A stretch of 64,000 nucleotides of DNA from positions 173,755,043-173,819,042 of the forward strand of contig CM066031.1 in NCBI GenBank assembly GCA_033557465.1, in the 5' to 3' direction. Below, piece by piece: positions 44,134-53,572 of the stretch (the first letter of the stretch is position 1; every line of letters begins with the position of its first letter). The notes beneath the pieces were generated by a model. That model saw nothing but the letters and a program-made list of their open reading frames with translations. It ran no database searches and was not told the origin of the DNA. Source of the stretch: Ichthyophis bannanicus (lineage: Eukaryota > Chordata > Amphibia > Gymnophiona > Ichthyophiidae). The position numbers were made by a program, and so were the translations under genes.

Positions 44134-44492
44134 TTTTATTTATTTTATTTATTTATTTAGTATACATTTGTATACCGCTACTTCCAGCGATCAGCAGCGG
44201 TTTTTTTTTTTTTTTTTTTTGATTACAGATTGGAAATTGTCAAATCATGACAGGAAATTTTTGAGGTATAAACACATTGATTAGACAGGAAAGCACAGCA
44301 CACAGAGAACTATTTTACAGGGAACATGGGCTATGGAGGGTTAAGTGGCTTGCCCAAGACCACAAGGAGCACCTGTGGGACTAGAAACCCCAGTCCTTCC
44401 GGCCCAAGGTTGCTGTCCTCTAGTGGGATTTGAACCCCCGACCTTCCGGCCTGAAGTACCTTGACCCAACCACTAGGCTACTCCTCCACTCC
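44134..44492 (-). mobile_element. tRNA-headed CORE-like SINE with L2-type tail
   Basis: On the minus strand: GGAGTGGAGGAGTAGCCTAG head, A box TAGCCTAGTGG (complement 44470-44480), B box GGTTCAAATCC (complement 44426-44436), then a central stretch with CTTGGGCAAGCCACTTAACC (close to the CORE-SINE/MIR core TTGGGCAAGTCACTTAACC), and a 3' end with CGGTATACAAATG and AAATAAATAAA. Inserted in TIR element copy 3 next to TGT on both sides. About 359 bp including a 17-T run. Confidence 0.88.
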
Positions 44493-45845
44493 TGTGTGCT
44501 GCAGGTCTGGTCTCTGACAGTGTTTACCGCCCTGGGGAGTGACCCCCAACAGTATTGCGTACCATATCCATGCCTGTACTGTGCCCAGGACTGGTGTGGT
44601 GGGTATGGCTGCTGAACCCCTCTATAGTAGCACAATGCTGGCATAGGTGTGGGGGTGGCTGTCTGTCTATCCAGTGTGTGGTGGCTGCAAACACCTTCCA
44701 CAGCCCACACTGCCAGCAATGTTGCCAGTATTGGGCTGCCAATATGCATAATGAGGAGCAAGGTACCATGGGTATAGGCCGGACAGGGTGGCCTGGCCAG
44801 GGTGCATCTGCACAGGGCAGAGGGCACTGACTGGGACATTTTAGTGCCCGGCCACCACCTACACAGACAGGGTGACCTCAGTATGTCCTGCTGAGAGATC
44901 ACTCTCACCCTGACTGTGCAGTGACCACAGCATGGCTAGGCACCCCCATAGTGCTATGTAGTATTTCTCTCATGTGATAGATATGGGTTTTCTTTTGGGG
45001 CTCAGTCACTGATTTATCTGCTTGCTGTGCATGCATCTCCACTGGGAACATGCACTGTGGACTAACTAGCACACTGTTTGCAGCTGGTATGTGTTGATGG
45101 AGCAGCTTGCAGGGTGCAGTGGCTGATGACTTGCTGCTGGAGAATATCAAATGGTGGTGGGGTGCAGCTCACCATATCCAGGCCTAATGTCTGTCTGCTA
45201 TTGTGTGATGGATGTGTATAAAGCTGCATTGACTGCCCTGTGGGGTGTCTGTTTCTCAGCAGGACTGGGGTTGATGGTCCCCTCTACTGCTACCTTTGCA
45301 GGGAGGTAGAATGTGGATTTATTGATGGGAGGCCCTGTTTGCCACCCGTGGTGGTGGTGGTGCATGGCCCACCTGGGGATCCATGGGGGGCTACACCTGA
45401 CTGAAGCAGACTGATATCCAAGGTGTTTGTGCAGAAACTACCTATCACACACATTAACACTGCTTTGGACCTCCAGCATAGTCTCTTTCAGCCATGGAAG
45501 GTGTTGTGGACCTGGTCCTGGGCGCCTCACCGCACCCTCAGGGTGAGCACAGTACCCCCACAATGTGATGGTGTGTAGCTACTCTGTGCCAGTAAAACAC
45601 ACGGTCAGTACCCCCTACCAGGCCGAGGTGGTGTGTGGGTGCACATGGTCACTTCCCTCTACCAGGCCGAGGTGCTGTGGGGGTGCATTGCCCATCTTGT
45701 GTTAATCTGTGGACAGCTGATTTGCATGTGCAGTGCATCATGGGTATGGGTGGGCTAACCCTATCCTGGTGACCACAGCAGACTGTCTGTGTGGTGACGT
45801 GCATGCTCTCTGCAGCCAGCCAGGGGCTTGTTAGCAGCTGTAGAG

Positions 45846-45915
45846 CTGTAGCCCAATGGTTATTTCACTGCTTCTGAAACCAGAGGTCATGGGTTGGAAC
45901 CCACAGTGGGGTTAT
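45846..45915 (+). repeat. tRNA-like module, GTAGCCCA subtype
   Basis: GTAGCCCAATGGTTATTTCA with ATGGGTTGGAACCCACAGTG, followed by a palindromic AAGGTGCC core to about 46210. Equivalent to 12515-12585 (minus) and 50765-50828. Confidence 0.6.
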
Positions 45916-46319
45916 TTGATAGGGTTATCCAGTGCATTATCTCTTTTTAATGTACATATTTTGATGCCAGCAAAAACACCCTCAGCGTACTGTACCCATA
46001 AGGTGCCTCTGAGGGTGCTTTATAGGGCACCCTATAGGGCACCTTATGGTTCCCGTCCATATAAGGTGCACTATACATTATCCTGTGACACAACCAATAG
46101 GGTGCCCTATAGGGGACATTTTAGGGTGCTGTGGCAGACAGTGCAATTTATAATGTGCCCTATGGAGTGCCTTATAGGGTGCCTTATATGGCACCTTCAA
46201 TTACGGCACGTGAGGGCGTGTTTGCTGGCAGCAATTAATAACATAAAAATAAAGTGCTGCAGGACAAAATATGTACAATATAAAGCTGATGCCACAGCCA
46301 GCCTTATGTATTAGGCACA

Positions 46320-47604
46320 CTGGGGAGCAAACTCATGACCCCTGTATCAGCAGTCAGTGCCTTAACCATTGTGCTCCACTGCTGCTCCTCCTTGCCTGTC
46401 AGCGCACCTACTTATGCTTTTCATTCCTTAAACTGCACAGTGCTGCCATAAAAAACAGTACACTGACCTTGCGGTACCTCATACGGCACCCTCTAAAGCG
46501 CCCTATAAGCAACATTCTAGGGTGCCTTGGCTGACAGTGTACTTTAAAATGTGCCTTATAGGGCGCCTTATGTTAACACGCTTTGAGAGTGCGTTTGCTA
46601 GTAGTGATAATTAAAATATGAATAAAATGCCTCCTAAAGCAATCTTCCCCATAATATGTTATGCCTCAGCCAGCCTTGTTCATGGGGCACTTTGGGGATT
46701 GAACACCTGATTCCTGCACCATTGGTCAGTGTCTTAACCATCGTGCTGTGGTTCTGCTCCTGTGTTTGCACATCAGCGCGCCGCCTTATGCCGCCCAATA
46801 TTAAAAAGCCTCCTAAAACATTAGCGCCCCGCCTTATGCCACCCATCATTTAAATGCCTCCTAAAATAATACCTCAGCCAGCCATCTTCAGTGAGCATTG
46901 TGGGGGATTGAACCCCTGATCCCTGCACTATTGGTCAGTGTCTTAACCATTGTGCTGTGGCTCTGTTTTTCTTCTTGCACCTCAGCGCGCTGCTTATACC
47001 ATTTAGTATTATAATGCCTTCATAAACATCAGCGCGCCGCCTTATGCCGCCCAGTATTAATATGCCGCCAAAAACAGCACGCCGCCTTATGCCGCCCAGT
47101 ATTTCTGCGCCTCATAAATTAACACCTTAGCCAGCCGTCTTCATTGGGCACTGTGGGGGATTGAACCCCTGATCCCTGCACTGTTGGTCAGTGTCAATGT
47201 TCCCTCTAATTTTCTGTAGGCTGTGTGCGCATAAAATATCAGCTGTGTGCAGCTTTTGAAGGAACGTTACATTTTTGTGCGCCACATAACGACACTCGGA
47301 GTTATATACTTTAAAATTTGACTACACGTCAGAATACAGTATGTACACCACATTGATTTTAATCAAATTAAATTAAAATAGATGATTACTAAATGAAGTG
47401 GGAAATTTCTAGTAATTACAATCATAACTTTTAAATTTTAAGACATCTGTGTTGTTTTCTATCAGAATCAGAGCTGTAATTTTTGTGTGCTCTGTTGTAA
47501 AGTATGTGTGCTTGCTTGGCAAGGTGTGTGTGTGTGCACACGTGCACAGCTTAGAGGGAACAGTGGTCAGTGTCTTAACCATTGTGCTGTGGCTCTGCTC
47601 TTTT
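46320..47604 (-). repeat. Four tRNA-like modules in tandem
   Basis: Minus-strand modules at about 46322-46386, 46693-46759, 46910-46968 and 47157-47604 (split by the MITE), each with the complement of GGTTCAATCC and of TGGTTAAGACACTGAC. Between the last three lie short units of GCGCCGCCTTATGCCGCCCA. Copy 1 has only two at this end, so the array has expanded. Confidence 0.65.
47195..47565. mobile_element. hAT-type MITE
   Basis: 371 bp with ends CAATGTTCCCTCTAA and TTAGAGGGAACAGTG, flanked by an exact 8-bp duplication GTCAGTGT (47187-47194; 47566-47573). Removing it rejoins a tRNA-like module. TIR and 8-bp target are diagnostic of hAT. No transposase. Confidence 0.93.
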
Positions 47605-47806
47605 TCTTGCAGTTCAGCGCGCCACTTATGCCTCCCGCGCAGCTATCTCATGCGCTAAGGTGCGGGGCGCACATGGGCGCCGTGCACCTTAGCGCATATG
47701 TAAATTCCGGCTTTTCTTTTTCAGGACGGAACGCCCACTCCTTATATGGCACCCGCACACTACCGGGGCCCGCACTTTACCAGGGTTTTAGTAAACATGC
47801 CCCTAT

Positions 47807-47985
47807 GTAAACAAGCAACTCTGTAAACATATGTGAATGGAAACGTACCATAGTCAAACTATACTTCTATAACCCAGACTACAATGCATTCTTTATGTAT
47901 TCTTACTTATTGTATTTCCAAGCGAGCTATGAGGGCAACTCGGTCAGTGCTTATGTACAATATACTTGCTGATTCATGGGTGGAA
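47807..47985 (+). other. ERV 3' internal end before the 3' LTR
   Basis: AT-rich, with GGGTGGAA just before the LTR that may be a worn polypurine tract. Confidence 0.45.
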
Positions 47986-48094
47986 TGTAATAGAGATTAA
48001 AAAGATTTGTTAGAATCAGCAAGGGATATTGAACTTTTGAACCACCCTGTATGTGAGGAATCATGTTGAGCCAGCTGTACCTGAATTGATTACT
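47986..48094 (+). repeat. ERV 3' LTR, left part
   Basis: TGTAATAGAGATTAAAAAG onward matches 10600-10710 at about 90 percent, then stops at the start of TIR element copy 4. Confidence 0.8.
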
Positions 48095-51000
48095 CCGTAG
48101 ACCCTTCAAAAAATCATTTCTTTTTTTGGAGCTTTCCTGGGAGTGTTTCTTACTGCTGCCAATTGATATCACTATTGGCCGGCTTGGTTATGTTTTTTCC
48201 CCCTTTTTTCGAGGTCATTTTTAATGTTTATTTGCCCTTTTGTCTCAAAACACGGTGAATGAGCCCATAGTGAATTGTGCAGGGCAGGGTTCTGGACTCC
48301 TTTGGCCAGGTTTCCTATCTGCCAGGGACTGTACTGTCTCTGTGGCTACAGTGTGGTGCAGTGCACAATGACAGTGTGTGCAGGAGCCAAAAGTCTGACC
48401 AGTTCAAGTCCCAGCTGTGGCTTCTGCTAACCCAGTCCCCATATTTTACCCACCACTAAACCATAATAGTAAAGATGAACCTTTATTGCAGAGAACATAA
48501 GCCTGGTCCAAACACCTCTATTTTACCCTACAGAGCACAGACACCAGATACATGCACATTACCTAGACCACAGTCCCCTAAATGCAGTCCTGGAGGCCCA
48601 CATATCATTCAGCTTTGCTGCTGTCTCCAATATAAGGCCATGTCAGCATGGTGGCAGAGGGGTAATGTTGGCAGAGGGGGCAGCGGCTGGTGCCCACAGC
48701 AGACCATGGCCTAGCCCTGTCCAGGTGGGTGCACTGCAACAAACAGGCCCTGTCGGATGTACAGTCATGGACTCCCCAGGGAATGCAGCATATCTGTGGC
48801 AACATGGTGGCGCAGTGCACACAGGCAGTGTGTGCAAGAACAGATGATCACAGGTTCAAATCCCTGCTGTGGCACCTGCCACCCCAATCCTCTTATGTTA
48901 CCTATGAAGAAAACATGGTAGTAAAGACTGAACCTGTATTGCTGGGAACAGAAACATGCTTCAAATGTATATATTTTACCCCATAGAGCACAAACACCAT
49001 AAACATGTGCGGTACCTAGAGCAGAGTCCCCCAAAGGCAGTCCTGGAGTGCCAAGAACCATTCAGGTTCCATGCTGTTTCCAATACATATGTCGGTGCTG
49101 CATCTCCATGCACCACCCCCATGGTATGCAGATGTATCTCATGCATATTCATGAGGGACAGCATGAAAACCCGAACAGTGTTTGGCACACCAGGACTGGA
49201 GTTGGGAACCTCTGCCGTAAAGCAGCAGCCAACAGGGGCAGACACGCCTGCACCCACAGGCCCAATTATCCAAAGCCACCTGGAGAGGCAGGGCTTCGGG
49301 CCCTGTTTCCTTCCCAGAATACTAGCACTTGCATACCTTCGCAATGCCACCCTACGCCTGGGAATACGGTACACATCTATCAAAAGGTTGCCATGAGTAA
49401 TGGTAGATAGCAATTCCTCAGTTAATCTCAGGTCCTGTGTCTGACAGTGTTTGCCACCCTGGGGGGTGACATCCACAGTATTGCGTGCCCTAGCCATGCC
49501 TGTACTGTGCCCAGGACTGGTGTCCTGGCCAGGGCTGCCACACACCTCTATAGTAGCACAATGCTGGCATAGGTGTGGGAGTGTGTGTCTGTCCATCCAG
49601 TGTGTGGTGGCTGCAAACACCCTCTGCAGCCCACACTGCCAGCACTGTTACCAGTATTGGCCAGCCAATGTGCATAATGAGGAGCAAGGTACCATGGATA
49701 TAGCCCTGACAGGGTGGCCTGGCCAGGATGCATCTGCACAGGGCATAGGGCAATGGCTGGGACATTGTAGTGCCTGGCCACCACCTGCACAGACAGGGTG
49801 GCCACAGCATGTCCTGCTGGGAGATCACTCTCACCCTGACTGAGCAGTGACCACGGCATGGCTGGGTTCCCCCATAGTGCTATACAGCACTGTTGTTGTG
49901 TGATATTTATGGGTTCTCTTTTGGGGCCCAATCGCTGACTTCTCTGCTTGGTGTGTTTGCTGGCATCCCAGTTCTGGGTGCATGCATCTTCTCCAGGTAC
50001 ATGCACTATGGACTAGCTTGCAGACTGTCTGCAGCTAGTATGTGTCTTGCTGGAGCACCTTGCAGGGTGCAGTGGCTGGAGGCCTGCTGCTGGTGAATGT
50101 CAGATAGTGGTGGGGTGAGTTGGGCATTTCCAGGCCTACTGTCTGTCTGCTATTGCTTTATGGGTGGGTACAGATTGGCATTGACTGCCCTGTAGGGTGT
50201 CTGTTCCCCAGCAGGCCTGGGGTTGCTGGTCCCCTCTACTGCCAACATTGCAGGGTGGTAGAATGTGTATCTGTTGGTGGGAGACCCTGTTTCCCACCCT
50301 CAGCCCCAGGGGGTGGGTTGGGTGGTGGTACATATTCCACCTATGGGTCCATCAGGGCTAAACCTGACAGGGAGGTACAGATATATCCAAGATGTGTCTG
50401 CAGGACCTAGCTACTTCACTAACACTAGCACTAGCTGGAGACCTGCAGCATGGCCTACTTCTGCCATGGAAGGTGCTGTGGACCTGGTGCTGGGTGCCCC
50501 ACCTCACCCTCAGAGTGAGCGCAGTACCCGCACACTGTGACGGTGTGTAGCTACTCTGTACCAGTAACACACACGGTCAGTACCCCCTACCAGGCCTAGG
50601 TGCTGTGGGGGTGCATACCCCATCTTCAGTTCATCTGTAGACTGCTGCTTTGCATGTGCAGTGCATCCTGGGTGCGAGAGGACTACCCCTACCCTGGTAG
50701 CCGCAGCACAGTCTGCAGAAGTTATTTGGTAGCCAGACAGACATCTCTTTGCAGGTATAGACCTGTAGCCCACTGGTGACTGCACTGCCTGTGGAGCCAG
50801 AGGTTGGTGGTTCAAATCCATAGTGGGTTTCTTTATGTTATTTACTTTATTTATTTACATTCCCCCATATACCGCGCTAGTCTGCACCACTGCGGTTTAC
50901 ATTGCACAAACTGGACATACATTGCACAGGGCATTCTAACTTGGTGATACGTATTTTACAGGGTACATGGGGGGGCTGTCTGGGGCAGTTTGTGTGTAAT

Positions 51001-51941
51001 TTCAAGTAGTACAGCCAGCAGAAACACGCTCACAGTGCTGTAACCTTTCGGTGCCTCATAGGGCGCCCCATACAAGCACCTTCTAAGGCTCCCTATGGGC
51101 AACATTATAGGGTGCCTTGGCGGACAGTGCACTTTATGATATGCCCTCTGGAGTGCCCTCTGCGGCACCGTATGTTACGGCACTGTGAGGGTGTGTTTGC
51201 TGGCAGCACTAATTAAAATAGAAATAAAATGCCTCCTACAACAATCTTACCCATAACAGGCAATGCCTCAGCCAGCCTTCTTCATTAGGCACAGTGGGGG
51301 ATTGAACCCATGGCCCCTGCATCATTGGTCAGTGTCTTAACCATTGTGCTACACTGCTACTCTTCTTTGCATCTCAGGGCACTTACTTATGATTTTCATT
51401 CGTTGAACTGCACAGTGCTGCTATCAAAAACAGTGCTGTGACCTTGCGGTGCCTCATACGGCACCCTATAAAGCGCCCTGTAAGCAACATTGTAGGGTGC
51501 CTTGGCAGACAGTGCACTTTACAATGTGCCCTCTGGTTTACCTTATGGGGTGCCTTATGTTACAGCGCTTTGGAGGTACATCTGCTAGCACCAGTACATA
51601 AAATAAAAATAAAATGCCTCAGAATGCAATCTTGCCCATAAAAGATACTGCCTCCGCCAGCCTTCTTCATTGGGCACAGTGGGGGATTGAACCCATGGCC
51701 ACTGCACCAGCAGTCAGTGTCTTAACCATTGTACTGTGGCTCTGTTTGTTTCTGTGTACATCAGCGAGCCACTTAGCCTTGCCACGCACTAATGTGCACG
51801 GCGCACTTTAGCACGCCGCGCACAAGTGCAATCGCTTACTCCCGGTTTTTTTCTTTTTGGAGATTGGAACACCCATTCCTTATATGGCATCCGCACACTA
51901 CCGCACCTCGCACATTTGCGGGGTTTTAGTAAACATACCCC
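48095..51941. mobile_element. TIR element copy 4, one end missing
   Basis: Reverse orientation like copy 3. The A end is complete (TTTTAGTAAACATACCCC to 51941, with CCTTATATGGCATCCG). The other side begins at CCGTAGACCC, the centre of the inverted repeat of copy 3, so the B arm is absent. Holds tRNA-like modules at 48345-48420, 48800-48878, 50765-50828 (+) and 51299-51363, 51690-51748 (minus). Confidence 0.8.
50838..50970 (-). mobile_element. Truncated SINE/LINE tail in copy 4
   Basis: ATTTATTTACATTCCCCCAT, ACCGCGCTAGTCTGCACCAC and GCGGTTTACAT on the complement strand match the 3' tail of the L2-like LINE and SINE; TATTTTACAGGGTACATGGG beyond it matches the SINE body. Confidence 0.75.
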
Positions 51942-52625
51942 TCTATCTTCGCCCTAAGGGCAGTATTGTCTTTAACCAAGGAACACGTTAAAACTCGTTT
52001 TGGACCAGCGTATGTTTTAAATACATAAGGTTTCCATACTTACTACTCAACTGTTTACTAATTAATGGTTATAAATTCAATGGAACTATGTTTAGCTATT
52101 ATCGTTATGTCAAAAAGCATTATATACAGATTTTTTATCTGAGATCTAGTTAGTTTAATAGGTATTCGAAGTTTGCTGATTTTGATGGTACTGGCGGCTC
52201 AACATAAAAAGATCACAAAAAAATAGTAAGTAGCTTATAATGCTGTAATAGCTACTATTTTGCAAATAAAAGTATTTGTATACTTTAGAAAATAGGTTTA
52301 GATAACTGTAAGTTACTTAGTATCAGAGTGATTGGTGCGTATATCGGCCTTGTATGTTTTTCATATGCTGGGCTAATATGTTGTCGAAACTAATTGCTGT
52401 CAAACATTCTGTTCTAGGTGTTTCAATGATGCAATATCGATGCACTGCTTCAGAAGTGTTTTCACGTGTATCATATTCCGCCATCAGAATGGGCTGTTGA
52501 CAAACTATATTATATCATAATAAAGTGTTTTAAATGAAAACTGCAGTTTCAATAGTATCATACAGTATGTTTACGTCAATGAATATTGGAACTGAATCCT
52601 ATCTTTTCTGAAGACGGACAATATA
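51942..52625. other. AT-rich block with direct repeats, unidentified
   Basis: No coding content. TTTGGACCAGCGTATG near 51999 and ATTGGACCAGTGTATG near 52631 are near-identical and about 630 bp apart; GTATGTTTTTCATATGC near 52350 is related. On the minus strand this would be the 3' region of the L1-like fragment that follows. No poly(A) found. Confidence 0.4.
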
Positions 52626-53450
52626 CTATATTGGACCAGTGTATGAAAAACATACACTATGTGAAACTTCTATTTTCTGCAAAGTTTTAATATTTTTTAT
52701 TATTGCCAGTATTTCATAGTTGTTTGAGTGTAACAAATCTAATAAATCATCCAAAACAGAGAAAGAATATGCGAGCTGTCCAAAACGGGTTAAGTCAGAA
52801 ACCTGTTCAAGCTTCTGGTCCGAAACAATTAACTTAGCTTTAGTTTCCGAAACATCACTACTAACCATTTGGATAGTCTCCTCAAGGGATGAAATTCTTG
52901 TAGAGGAAAGAGTTAGCTGCTGTCCAACAACTTCAGATAATTGAGATATCGCATCCCAAAAGTCACAGAAACAGGACGGGCAATTTTCAGGGAAAAAGCA
53001 GATGAAGCAGACTTGAATGTCCCCGATTATACCTTTCAACTCCATAGCATAACTCACTGCCTGAGTAGGGTTCCCGCTCGATGAAGACAATGTCTCCACA
53101 GGCATAACAGCCTGGTGATCACCTGGCTGGCCTCCGGCGGACTCTTCCGCCAAGTCCCGCTCCAACATCACAGATACACACAATCCAGGTGAAACTGCAG
53201 CCTCACTCGACGATGGGCACACCGCGGAGCCTGGGAAGGCGGGAGGAACATGCCCATTAGGGGAGAGAGAGACATCTAAGGCAGAGAGCACCGAGAACTC
53301 CTCCACCGGTGCCTCCAAGCCTTCTCAAATCCCCTGAATCTGGTCCTCCAATAACCGAACATAACGGTCCATAGGCCCCACACTAGTAGGCAAGGGCTCC
53401 GCGGGAGAAGCCCTGTGTTTGCCCTTCCATTTAGGCATTCTCAGCTAGAT
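52626..53450 (-). pseudogene. L1-like ORF1 fragment
   Basis: Starts at ATG near 53450 (MPKWKGKHRASPAEP), preceded by a leader with CAAGATGGCGATGG, stops once near 53321 and continues from 53318 with a low-complexity N-terminal part and a heptad-like coiled coil (SSTRISSLEETIQMVSSDVS), as expected of the trimerising region of L1 ORF1p. No RRM-like domain or ORF2 follows; the frame ends at 52626. Identification rests on the start region and the coiled coil, so it is tentative. Confidence 0.5.
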
Positions 53451-53486
53451 CATCACCATCGCCATCTTGCAAATTAGCCACTGCCC

Positions 53487-53524
53487 ATTTGCTCTTAACT
53501 TAATATCCAAATGAACCAATAACA
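53487..53524 (+). repeat. ERV 3' LTR, terminal part
   Basis: TTTGCTCTTAACTTAATATC then AATGAACC and ATAACA matches the last 38 bases of the 5' LTR with about 5 changes, and is followed by AGACC as predicted by the 5' flank. The middle of this LTR is missing. Confidence 0.75.
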
Positions 53525-53572
53525 AGACCTCCAACAAAGAGTGATTGCCGAAACTCAGCCGAGTTGAGTCCA

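Larger units (their letters stand above)
42175..47803. mobile_element. TIR element copy 3, reverse orientation (TAT target)
   Basis: GGGGTATGTTTAC at 42175 (B end) and TTTTAGTAAACATGCCCC to 47803 (A end, with CTCCTTATATGGCACCC), flanked by TAT (42172-42174; 47804-47806). Reverse relative to copy 1. Contains a 90-bp-arm inverted repeat at 42648-42829, a SINE (44134-44492), a hAT MITE (47195-47565), two CAGCTGGGGC-type tRNA-like modules, one GTAGCCCA type and four of the TTAAGACACTGA type (complement strand) in a row at 46320-47604. Confidence 0.88.
10600..53524 (+). mobile_element. Class I endogenous retrovirus skeleton, heavily invaded
   Basis: One provirus explains scattered + strand retroviral pieces in the correct order: 5' LTR 10600-11226, primer site 11230, gag start 11229-11444, gag zinc knuckle about 37902-37946, protease near 40084, integrase 40720-41640, possible env start near 41797, then a broken 3' LTR (47986-48094 and 53489-53524). 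AGACC stands at 10595-10599 immediately before the LTR and at 53525-53529 immediately after it: a 5-bp duplication with TG...CA ends. LTR pieces differ by roughly 10 percent, so the insertion is old. The integrase C-terminal module resembles gammaretrovirus-like (class I) enzymes. Reverse transcriptase is absent. The remainder of the span is later insertions. Confidence 0.75.

Noticed and set aside
11655..51748. Functional tRNA genes
   Set aside because: A- and B-box-like sequences are present but no consistent clover-leaf, anticodon or acceptor pairing. They occur only within the TIR element and vary between copies.
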